Shown in pieces: positions 1 to 6,269 of a DNA stretch of 13,510 nucleotides. This DNA is from Gaiellasilicea sp963730405 (GTDB taxonomy: Bacteria; Actinomycetota; Thermoleophilia; Gaiellales; Gaiellaceae), in contig CAVSRW010000018.1 of the NCBI GenBank assembly GCA_963730405.1, positions 1 to 13,510 of the forward strand, in the 5' to 3' direction. The notes below the pieces were generated by a model. It searched no databases. It saw nothing but the letters and a program-made list of their open reading frames with translations, and was not told the DNA's origin. Positions within the stretch are counted from its first letter, which is position 1. The number at the start of each line of letters is the position of its first letter. The translations under genes were made by a program, and so were the position numbers.

Positions 1-7
1 AACAGGC

Positions 8-983
8 TCAGCCGAGCAGGCGTACTTCTTCTTTTCGGTCGCGGGCGAAGAAGTGGATGCTCTCGGCGAAGCGGACCCAGTTGCAGCGCATGCACATCAC
101 GAGCGAGTGCGTCCGCGCGCTGTCGGTGAGGAAGCGGACGCCGCGGAGGAGGTCGCCGTTCGAGACGCCCGTGGCGACCACGATCACGTCCCCGGGGGCG
201 AGGTCCTCTGACGTGAAGACGCGGTTGACGTCGTCGATCCCGTACTCGGTCGCGGCCTCGATCTCCGCCCGCGTCGTCGGCCAGAGCTGCGCCTGGATCT
301 CCCCTCCGAGGCAGCGGAGGGCCGCGGCCGAGAGCACCGCCTGGCGCGTGCCGCCGATCCCGACGGCGATGTGGTCGTTCGTGCCGCGGATCGCGGCGGA
401 GATCGACGCGGTCACGTCGCCGTCCTGGATCAGCTTGATCCGCGCGCCGGCGCCGCGGATCTCCTCGATCAGGTCGTGGTGGCGCGGGCCGGTCGAGAAC
501 GAGGGCGGTGATGTCGTTCGCGTTGCGGCCGAACGCCTCGGCGACGGCGGCGACGTTCTCGGCGACCGGCTTCGTCAGGTCGATCCGGTCGCGGGCGCGA
601 GGGCCGACAGCCATCCGGCGCATGTACATGTCGGGCAGCTTCAGGAGCGAATCCGGAGGGCCGACGGCGAGCATCGACATGGCGCCGGTCCCGCCGCGCG
701 CGACGACGCCGCGCCCCTCGAGCGGATCGACGGCGAGATCGAACGCCTCGCCGCCTGCACCGACTGCCGAGCCCATCGTCAGCGTGTCGCCGTCGTCGGG
801 GCCGATCACGACGGTGCCGCTGATCGGCAGCTCGGTCAGGCCGGCGAGCATGGAGACCTCCGCGGCCTCTTCGGCCGCGTCCTGGTCGTCCCGGCCGAGC
901 CAGCGCGCCCCGGCCAGCGCCGCCCACTCGGTCGCGCGCGCGAAGAGCGCGCAGGGGCAGATTTCGAGCGGGGTCTTGCTCAC
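8..983 (-). CDS. GlpX-like (class II fructose-1,6-bisphosphatase family) protein, frameshifted
   Basis: The protein is recognisable from end to end as a class II fructose-bisphosphatase (GlpX) relative. From the GTG at 983 it has the ATEWAALAGARWLGR segment, DPLEG (about 86-90), LPDMYM (about 117-122), LDRP, QDGDV, an IGG loop, CLGGEIQAQL and ATGVSNGDLLRGV. The frame breaks near 481-488: one extra base turns the usual DRPRH motif out of frame. With it removed the protein is 324 residues, normal for the family. Compared with E. coli GlpX from memory, D85 and E88 are kept. E57 is replaced by Pro, the EGE-x-D region is shortened, catalytic T90 is Arg, and the GG-x-PEG loop carrying E213 reads GGTRQA. 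Canonical FBPase activity is therefore doubtful. It is the last gene of the cDPG operon, starting 7 bases after the 2PGK stop, so a role in 2,3-DPG/cDPG or sugar-phosphate metabolism is plausible but unproven. Family assignment is secure; function is not. Confidence 0.85.
481..488 (-). other. Frameshift site in the glpX-like gene
   Basis: On the minus strand the codons run Leu-Asp-Arg-Pro and then one surplus base shifts the frame. Dropping a single G restores Arg-His-His-Asp-Leu-Ile, the family's DRPRH-x-DLI motif. Upstream codons begin at positions congruent to 2 modulo 3, downstream codons at 1 modulo 3. Conserved GlpX sequence continues on both sides without loss, which favours a sequencing indel or a very recent mutation. 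Confidence 0.85.
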
Positions 984-990
984 GACCTGA

Positions 991-1911
991 TCATCCCCGA
1001 ACCCCACGCGCCGCGCGCTCGGCTCGCTCGAGCACGAGGTTCATCACCGCGCCGACGGCATCCCGCTGCGACTCGTTCTCGACCACGGGCACGTCGTTCC
1101 GGTACGCACGCTCGAGCACGTACTCCTGGATCATCCGGATCTCGGGCATGCCAGCGATGTAGCGGTCGACCGGCCGGACGCCCTCGGAGTCGGCATCGCG
1201 GATCCAGAAGTGCGTGCGGTGGATCTCCTCGTCGTGGATCGCGAGCACGCACTGGACGACGAGCGCGCCCCGGAGCTCGGTCGTGATCATCCCCGGCACC
1301 AGGTGGACGCCCTCGAGCACCATCGACCAGCCCTCGTCGAGCGCCCGCTGGAGCGCCGCCTCGACGCCCGTGAGGACGTTCCGGGTCTGATCGAGGAAGC
1401 CGAGCAGCGCCGCGTCGCCGGACTCCTCCTCCTCAGCCTTCGTCAGGCCGAGGCCGGCCTCGAAGCTCGAGTAGTGGATCGACGGCATGAACTCCTTCGC
1501 GAAGAACGCGCGCATCGTCTGACGGACGAAGTCCGTGGACGTGACGCGGGTGATCCCGAGCCGGTATGCGACTTCGGTCGCCACGGTCGACTTGCCGGTC
1601 CCGGTACCCCCGCCGACGAGCAGGATCACCGGCAGGTCGAGCTCCTGGAGGTCGCGGTAGCGGCGCAGCTGGCGGATCGCGCGGGGGCCGCGCTCCGCGC
1701 CGAGGTAGTCGCTCGCCAGGTCGCGAAGGCGCTCGAGGTCGACCGAGACCTCGCCCCGCTGCGCGAGGTCGCTCTCCGTCCGGCGCGCGAGCTCGTAGGC
1801 CTCGTCGTCGCGAAGCCCGATCGCCGTCAGGGTACGAGCCATCAAACCCTTCGAGTACGGCGAGTCGGCGCTGCCGAGGAAGTTGCGCTCGCCCTTGCGC
1901 TGCTCGCTCAC
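991..1911 (-). CDS. 2-phosphoglycerate kinase (COG2074-like)
   Basis: Predicted to phosphorylate 2-phosphoglycerate with ATP to 2,3-diphosphoglycerate, the precursor of cyclic 2,3-diphosphoglycerate in methanogens. The 306-residue protein has an N-terminal ATP-cone-like segment (about 18-85, with SPYSKGLMARTLTAIGL), then a P-loop GGTGTGKST at about 101-109, and STDFVRQTMR just after it, in the order known for archaeal 2PGK. Length matches the archaeal enzymes (about 300). The chosen start is the GTG at 1911: it overlaps the upstream TGA as GTGA and has GGAGG seven bases before it. The alternative GTG at 1917 has that same GGAGG only one base away. The gene sits between cDPG synthetase and the glpX-like gene, which supports the assignment. 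Uncertainty is in substrate, not in fold. Confidence 0.88.
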   Translation of the reverse strand: MSEQRKGERNFLGSADSPYSKGLMARTLTAIGLRDDEAYELARRTESDLAQRGEVSVDLERLRDLASDYLGAERGPRAIRQLRRYRDLQELDLPVILLVGGGTGTGKSTVATEVAYRLGITRVTSTDFVRQTMRAFFAKEFMPSIHYSSFEAGLGLTKAEEEESGDAALLGFLDQTRNVLTGVEAALQRALDEGWSMVLEGVHLVPGMITTELRGALVVQCVLAIHDEEIHRTHFWIRDADSEGVRPVDRYIAGMPEIRMIQEYVLERAYRNDVPVVENESQRDAVGAVMNLVLERAERAARGVRG

Positions 1912-3159
1912 GCGCACGCCTCCTCGGCAAGGCGCAGCAGCTCGGCGTCGAGATCCTGCCCGTCCGCGGCGAGCACGTCGCTACCGGCGAGGACGACCTC
2001 CACCCCGCGCTCGCTCGCCGCCTCGGCGACGACGTCGATGGCGGCCGCCTTCAGCTCGACGAGGAAGACCTCCGCGTCGACCGCTCCAGCTCGGTCGCAG
2101 CGTCGCGCGGTCGGCAAGCGCGCCGGAGACGTGCACGACCTCTGCGCCGTACTCCTCGGCCAGGTGCGCGGCGAAGAGCGCGTGCGCGTTCTCGGGTGCG
2201 GCCGAGAAGAACGCGACCGTCCGGCCCTCGACGCCGGCAACGGGCCGTGGGCGCAGGACGGTCGGGATCACCATCGGGGCGAGCTCGAGCGCCCGCCCGT
2301 GCAACTCCTCCCAGCCGGTCCCGCGCTCGGCCATGGTCAGGATCACGAGGTCGGAGACGAGGTGGCGGTACTCGTTCAGGTAGCCGGTGGCGACGTCCGG
2401 ATCGGTCGCGCCGTTGACGACGAGGATCCGTCGCCGCGTCTCGATCGGAGGAATGGCGGCGCCGCTGCCGTCGAAGAGCACGAGCTCCGGCCCGAGCCCG
2501 AGCGCCAGCTGCGCGCCCTCGCGGACGTTCGACACTGCGACCCGGCCGGCAAGCCCACCGGCGCAGCGCCGGCAGCCGACGGTGGTCACGGGCGCAAGCG
2601 CGGCCGTCTCGAGGTAATCGGAGGCGGCGTGCCTACCGCTCCGCGAGAGCTCGAGCAGCGCACCGATGTCCGGAGGGACGTCTGCGACCTCGGGCTCCGG
2701 CGGCCCGCCCCGCCCCATCGCCACGACGACGACCTTCCGCTCCTGGGCGTACAACCGCGCAGCATGTGCCGTGATCGCTGTCTTGCCGACCCGCTTCCCC
2801 GTTCCGACGATCCCGATCGACGGGAGCGGGAACGGCTCGAGCTCCGGCGGGTCGAAGCGGAAGTCGGCGCCGACGTACGGCAGCCCGGCGGCGAGGACGC
2901 GGCTCGCGAGGCGGAAGCGCTCCTTCGGCCCGAGGACGGGCTCGTCCGAGAGGTCGACGACGAGCTCGGGGCGGTGCTCGGCGAGCGCCGAGTCCAGGTC
3001 GGCCGCGAGCTCGACGCCGTAGTCGGAGCCCTCGCGCAGCTTCTCGGTGCCACCGACGATGTGCGCCGCGACGAAGTCGTAGGGCAGCTCCTCGAGCGCA
3101 GCGCGGACGACCGGCGCGTAGTGCTCGCCGTCGATGAGTGCGAGCGCCCCCCCGCGCAT
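1908..3159 (-). CDS. cpgS: Cyclic 2,3-diphosphoglycerate synthetase, frameshifted
   Basis: Expected to use ATP to close 2,3-diphosphoglycerate into cyclic 2,3-diphosphoglycerate, a cytoplasmic solute known from thermophilic methanogens. Recognisable parts are the N-terminal ALALIDGEHYAPVV, a modified P-loop GTGKRVGKT (about 119-127) followed by a nucleotide-binding domain, VSNVREGAQLAL, ELVLFDGSGAAIPPIETR and, near the end, EVFLVELKAAAIDVVAEAA. The frame breaks between about 2081 and 2097; one surplus base, or two missing bases in C and G runs, is needed to join the halves. Two deletions would give the reasonable sequence LRPELERVDAEVF. Corrected length is about 416-417 residues, slightly shorter than the Methanothermus enzyme (about 460, from memory). 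The ATG at 3159 overlaps the upstream TGA as TGATG (GTG at 3162 is possible). The downstream kinase overlaps by four bases, so the genes are translationally coupled. Confidence 0.85.
2081..2097 (-). other. Frameshift site in cDPG synthetase
   Basis: Reading the minus strand, codons start at positions congruent to 0 modulo 3 through ALADRATL. The conserved C-terminal block (VDAEVFLVELKAAAIDVV) lies in the frame congruent to 2. The intervening bases contain short C and G runs where single-base losses would restore the frame, the pattern expected of homopolymer errors. Confidence 0.8.
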
Positions 3160-3986
3160 CACGACCGGGTGGTGACCTCGTCCTCGATCCGCCCCGTGTA
3201 CTTCTCGTACTCGAAGGTGTCGAGCGAGAACTGGATGATCCGCTCCTGCCCGTGGAAGGGGTGCTTCCGCCACACGGCGACGTGGCTCCCCGACACCTCG
3301 ACGACGTTGTAACAGGGCCGGGTGTTCCCGCGCAGGCGCAGCGAGGAGACGGTGCCGGTGTTGACGACGAAGAGGTTCTCGAGCTTCCAGGCGTACGGGA
3401 CGTGCTTGTGCCCGGAGAGGACGAGGTGGACGCCGGCGCGCTGCAGGCACTCGATCGTGTCGCCGGCGTCGTAGATCACGTTCCGCTCCCGGCCCGTCCC
3501 CGGAACGGGCAGCAGGTGGTGGTGGCAGACGAAGATCCGCAGACGCGAGTGGCGCCCGTTCATGTCCTCTTGCGCGAACTGCTCCTCGATCCAGCGGTAG
3601 CGGCCGCGGCCGATCTGGCCGTGGTCGAGGTCGGGCTCGGTGGAGTCGACCGCGACCACCGTCGCCGGCCCGACCCGGAGGACGGAGTTCCGGTCGCCGA
3701 AGTGCTGCTCGAAGTGGACGTAGCCGACGTTGCGGGAGTCGTGGTTGCCCGGAATCACGACCATGGCCTCGCATTCGACCTTGTCGAGATAGCGGCGCGC
3801 CTCCTCGTACTCGTGCTTGAAGCCGAACGTCGTCAGGTCGCCGGAGCAGACGACGATGTCGGGGCGCAGGTCGTTGATCTCGGCGATCGCGCGCTCGAGC
3901 AGGCCGGGAACGAAGTACTGGCCGCCGCAGTGGAGGTCGGACAGGTGCGCGATCGTGAACGTCGTCCCTTCCGGCGGCTCGGGCAT
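3159..3986 (-). CDS. Calcineurin-like metallophosphoesterase
   Basis: A cytoplasmic binuclear-metal phosphoesterase of 275 residues with the full motif set: SDLHCG (D17, H19), SGDLT (D50), GNHDSR (N81, H82), CHHH (about 154-157) and GHKH (about 192-195). No signal peptide or membrane segment. It resembles the CpdA/Rv0805 class of cyclic-nucleotide-type phosphodiesterases by general pattern, but the substrate cannot be read from sequence. It is the first gene of the operon and its TGA overlaps the cDPG synthetase ATG. That makes hydrolysis of cDPG or 2,3-DPG an attractive inference. Start choice: ATG 3986 has a TANNNT -10 seven bases upstream and fits a leaderless mRNA. The ATG at 3998 adds four residues but would lie inside that -10 element. 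Confidence 0.9.
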   Translation of the reverse strand: MPEPPEGTTFTIAHLSDLHCGGQYFVPGLLERAIAEINDLRPDIVVCSGDLTTFGFKHEYEEARRYLDKVECEAMVVIPGNHDSRNVGYVHFEQHFGDRNSVLRVGPATVVAVDSTEPDLDHGQIGRGRYRWIEEQFAQEDMNGRHSRLRIFVCHHHLLPVPGTGRERNVIYDAGDTIECLQRAGVHLVLSGHKHVPYAWKLENLFVVNTGTVSSLRLRGNTRPCYNVVEVSGSHVAVWRKHPFHGQERIIQFSLDTFEYEKYTGRIEDEVTTRS

Positions 3987-3993
3987 GGGCCGA

Positions 3994-3999
3994 AGCATA
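3994..3999 (-). promoter_or_regulatory. -10 element TATGCT for the cDPG operon (leaderless)
   Basis: TATGCT lies seven bases before the ATG at 3986, placing the transcription start at or next to the start codon. No Shine-Dalgarno sequence precedes the ATG. No convincing -35 is visible. The divergent -10 for the 4032 gene begins only about 20 bases away, so the two promoters must overlap. Confidence 0.6.
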
Positions 4000-4018
4000 G
4001 GTCGTCCGGGGCTCTCGC

Positions 4019-4024
4019 TACCTT
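4019..4024 (+). promoter_or_regulatory. -10 element TACCTT for the 4032 gene (leaderless)
   Basis: TACCTT is followed by seven bases and then the GTG at 4032, which matches the TANNNT-N6/7-start pattern seen at other unit heads in this window. It faces away from the cDPG operon promoter across a 45-base gap. Confidence 0.6.
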
Positions 4025-4031
4025 GGGGTTC

Positions 4032-4400
4032 GTGCCCGCGCAGCAGCCCGCGTTTCGCGCCTATGCCGGCTCCGACCCGCCCAGATTCGTCAACGAGGTC
4101 GAGCTGGAGTGCGCGAAGATGCTCGACTACTACGGCGTTCCGTGGGAGTACGAGCCGACGACGTTCGTCCTCGAACGCGACCCCGACGGGCGCGTCACGA
4201 GCGCGTTCACGCCCGACTTCTACCTCCCGGAGCAGGACCTCTACGTCGAGGTGACGGTGATGCGGCAGTCGCTCGTGACGCGCAAGAACCGCAAGCTGCG
4301 GGAGCTGAGGCGGCAGTACCCGGAGGTCAAGGTCAAGCTCTTCTACCGGCGCGACATCGAGCGCCTGGCCCAGCGATTACGGCTCAAGCTCGCCTCCTAG
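4032..4400 (+). CDS. Small PD-(D/E)XK nuclease-like protein of unknown function
   Basis: This 122-residue protein has the outline of a restriction-endonuclease-like fold. There is an N-terminal helix (VNEVELECAKMLDYYGV), a strand with YEPTTF, then FTPDFYLPEQDLYVEVTV, and a basic C-terminal helix-strand region (TRKNRKLRELRRQ, KVKLFYRR). D62 in PDFYLP and E73 in YVEVT match the PD-(D/E)XK acids. The usual lysine two residues after the glutamate is Thr75; K85 or K88 might replace it, or the protein may bind nucleic acid without cutting. The start is the GTG at 4032, supported by the leaderless promoter. It ends 44 bases before the phosphoribosyltransferase start, so the two are probably cotranscribed. 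I do not recognise a named family. The frame is open upstream to about 3138, but that part is antisense to the phosphoesterase. Confidence 0.75.
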   Translation: MPAQQPAFRAYAGSDPPRFVNEVELECAKMLDYYGVPWEYEPTTFVLERDPDGRVTSAFTPDFYLPEQDLYVEVTVMRQSLVTRKNRKLRELRRQYPEVKVKLFYRRDIERLAQRLRLKLAS

Positions 4401-4432
4401 CGCGCCGCCTCGCGGACGACGGCCATCCCATC

Positions 4433-4439
4433 GGGGAGG
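4433..4439 (+). promoter_or_regulatory. Strong Shine-Dalgarno sequence fixing a CTG start
   Basis: GGGGAGG stands five bases before the CTG at 4445. Between the stop of the preceding gene (4398-4400) and this CTG there is no ATG, GTG or TTG in any frame, so this ribosome binding site most likely serves a CTG start. Confidence 0.6.
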
Positions 4440-4444
4440 TCTAC

Positions 4445-4999
4445 CTGACGCGCGAGGAGATCACGCGGCGGGTGATCGAGCTCGGGAGCGAGCTCGCGGA
4501 CGCCTACGGGGGCCGGGAGCCACTGCTGATCGCACCGCTCAAGTCCAGCGCCGTCTTCCTCACCGATCTCTCGCGCGCGCTGCCGATCCCGCACGGGATC
4601 GACTTCCTCGAGCTGGCGGCCTATGCCAGCGGCCGGTCCGGCGCCGTCAAGCTGCTGAAGGACCTCGACACGGCCATCGTCGGCCGGCACGTGGTCGTCG
4701 TCGAGGACGTGGTCGACACCGGCCTGACCCTCAACTTCCTCGCCCGGACGCTCGCCCTGCGCGACCCGGCCAGCCTCTCGGCGGTGACGCTGCTCGACCG
4801 GCCCTACCGCCGGCTCGTGGACGACGTGCCGCTCGACTACGTCGGCTTCACCGTGCCCGACGAGCTCTTCGCCGGCTACGGGCTCGGGCTGGACGAGCGC
4901 TGGCGGTCGCTGCCCGACTTGCACCTCGTCGCGATCGAGGAGCTCCCGGCCCATCTCACGGGCGACAGCTACCGCCCGTCGAACAGCAAGGCCGCTTAG
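4445..4999 (+). CDS. hpt: Hypoxanthine (purine) phosphoribosyltransferase
   Basis: Transfers phosphoribose from PRPP to hypoxanthine/guanine in purine salvage, in the cytoplasm. Diagnostic features are the N-terminal LTREEITRRVIELG, the PLKSSAVFLTDL loop, and the PRPP motif VVVVEDVVDTGLTL (about 83-96 from the CTG). They are followed by LLDRPYRR, YVGFTVPDELFAGYGLGLDE and the late SLPDLHLV segment. The reading frame is open from 4109, but no ATG, GTG or TTG lies where the family begins. CTG at 4445, behind GGGGAGG with five-base spacing, gives 184 residues, the usual size, beginning exactly where homology begins. GTG at 4472 would remove the first conserved helix. A base substitution in the assembly (ATG read as CTG) is the alternative. 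The 3' end overlaps the convergent M23 peptidase by four bases. Confidence 0.9.
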   Translation: MTREEITRRVIELGSELADAYGGREPLLIAPLKSSAVFLTDLSRALPIPHGIDFLELAAYASGRSGAVKLLKDLDTAIVGRHVVVVEDVVDTGLTLNFLARTLALRDPASLSAVTLLDRPYRRLVDDVPLDYVGFTVPDELFAGYGLGLDERWRSLPDLHLVAIEELPAHLTGDSYRPSNSKAA

Positions 5000-6189
5000 A
5001 GGTAGCCGAGCGGGTCGACGGCGCTGCCGTTGATCCGCACCTCGAAGTGCACGTGCGGCCCGGTCGAGTGGCCCGTGTTCCCGGAGTACGCGATCAGCTG
5101 CCCCTGGGCCACCTGCTGCCCGACGCCGACCGTCACCATCGTGTTGTGCCCGTAGGCGGTCGAGATCCCACCGCCGTGGTCGACGACGACGAGGTTGCCG
5201 TAGCCGCCCATCCAGCCGGCGACGATGACGGTGCCGGCCGCCGCAGAGACGACAGGAGTGCCGTTCGAGACGGCGAGGTCGATGCCCTCGTGCATCCGGC
5301 CCCAGCGCCAGCCGAAGCCGCTCGTGAGGACGCCGTGGACGGGCCAGACGAAGCCCGCCGCGGATGCCGCGCCGGTCGGGGCGGGCACGATCGCCGAGCT
5401 CTGCGCGGAGCGGATCCTGGCGGCGAGGGACGCGCTCTGCGCCTGCAGGTCGCGCATGTGCCCGATCGCGGCTTCCTTGTCCTCCTGCACGGAGGCGAGG
5501 GTTGCGCGCTTGTCGCGTCGCGCGGTCGCGAGCTCGCGCTGGCTCCACGCCAGCCGGTCGCGGACGGCACGCTGCTCGGCGGTGCGCGCGGCGACCGTGC
5601 GCGTCGTCTCGGCGACCTGGCGGCGCGTCTTGCGGGTCGAGTTCCGCGTCTCCTGCATCTGCAGCTTGGCCGTCTCGACCTCGCCGGCGATCTTCCGGTC
5701 CTGGCGGCCGATCGTGTTCAGGAACTCGAGCTGGTCGAGCATGTCGGAGAAGTTGCCCGACGACAGCACCACGGCCAGCGAGGACGTTCGCTCGGAGGTG
5801 TAGATCTCGACGAGCCGCTTGCTCAGCCTCGCGACCGCCTGTTTGTGCTGTCGCTGGAGGAAGACGAGCTTCCGCGTCTGGAGCGCGTAGAGCTCGTTCA
5901 GGCGGTCGAGCTTGCGCTGGTGCAGCGCCAGCACGGTCTCGAGCTGGTCGAGGCGGGCCGAGGCTGCGTCGACGTCGTTCTGGAGCGCGGCGATCTTGTC
6001 GCTGACGACCTCGATCTCGGCGGTGAGAACCCCTTCGCGCTCCCGCGCCGCGTCGATCTTGCGCTCGAGCGCGTGGATGCGGCCGTCGACGATCTCCTTC
6101 CTCTCGCTCGCGTCCTGGCCAGATGCGGCGGACGCGACGGCGAGGACGAGGCCGGCCAGAAGCAGGCAGATGCTGAGGCGTAGACGCAT
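4996..6189 (-). CDS. Secreted M23 family (LytM/EnvC-like) peptidase with coiled coils
   Basis: An exported cell-wall peptidase or peptidase-like activator of 397 residues. Residues 1-24 form a signal peptide (basic MRLR, then SICLLLAGLVLAVA, with cleavage near ASG-Q). Long coiled coils follow at about 28-128 and 163-262, rich in Glu, Arg, Gln and Leu heptads, as in EnvC-type proteins. The C-terminal LytM domain (about 280-397) keeps the zinc ligands H300 and D304 (HEGIDL) and H381 (HVHFEV) plus H348 (AYGHN). It should therefore be a catalytically competent endopeptidase, unlike degenerate EnvC. Cleavage of peptidoglycan cross-bridges during division or growth is the family role. No Shine-Dalgarno or exact TANNNT precedes the ATG. 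It lies 80 bases downstream of the ccm operon on the same strand and may be read through from it. No FtsEX genes lie beside it. Confidence 0.92.
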   Translation of the reverse strand: MRLRLSICLLLAGLVLAVASAASGQDASERKEIVDGRIHALERKIDAAREREGVLTAEIEVVSDKIAALQNDVDAASARLDQLETVLALHQRKLDRLNELYALQTRKLVFLQRQHKQAVARLSKRLVEIYTSERTSSLAVVLSSGNFSDMLDQLEFLNTIGRQDRKIAGEVETAKLQMQETRNSTRKTRRQVAETTRTVAARTAEQRAVRDRLAWSQRELATARRDKRATLASVQEDKEAAIGHMRDLQAQSASLAARIRSAQSSAIVPAPTGAASAAGFVWPVHGVLTSGFGWRWGRMHEGIDLAVSNGTPVVSAAAGTVIVAGWMGGYGNLVVVDHGGGISTAYGHNTMVTVGVGQQVAQGQLIAYSGNTGHSTGPHVHFEVRINGSAVDPLGYL

Positions 6190-6269
6190 CCGAGGAGTAG
6201 TTTCGTCGGGGGATCGGCCGTCCCTCCCGGGCGGCCGACGCGGAAGTGTAGCCCCGATCCTGTGTAAAG
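6190..6269 (-). terminator. Intergenic GC hairpin (6214-6238), possible terminator or attenuator
   Basis: TCGGCCG (6214-6220) pairs with CGGCCGA (6232-6238). Inside it CCC and GGG can add three pairs around a four-base loop, with one bulged base. No T-run follows on either strand, so intrinsic termination would be weak. The position, between the ccm operon end and the M23 gene, suits a terminator or a processing site on the minus-strand transcript. Nothing else was seen in the gap. Confidence 0.4.

Noticed and set aside
469..927. 152-residue minus-strand frame within the glpX-like gene
   Set aside because: A shadow frame of Arg-rich composition; GlpX motifs lie in the frame starting at the GTG at 983.
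1981..2096. Continuation of the uncorrected cDPG synthetase frame (and 3160-3774 upstream of its start)
   Set aside because: After the frameshift this frame becomes Arg/Gly-rich while the conserved C-terminus appears in another frame; upstream of 3160 it overlaps the phosphoesterase in another frame.
1210..3312. 700-residue plus-strand open frame
   Set aside because: Antisense to 2PGK and cDPG synthetase, which have clear family motifs; no motif in this frame.
3138..4031. Upstream extension of the nuclease-like frame
   Set aside because: It is antisense to the phosphoesterase, and the leaderless promoter places the start at 4032.
4109..4444. Long N-terminal extension of hpt
   Set aside because: It overlaps the nuclease-like gene in another frame, is Arg/Ala-rich, and has no counterpart in the family.
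5047..6183. Plus-strand frame of 378 residues opposite the M23 gene
   Set aside because: Antisense to a protein with signal peptide, coiled coils and a complete LytM domain.
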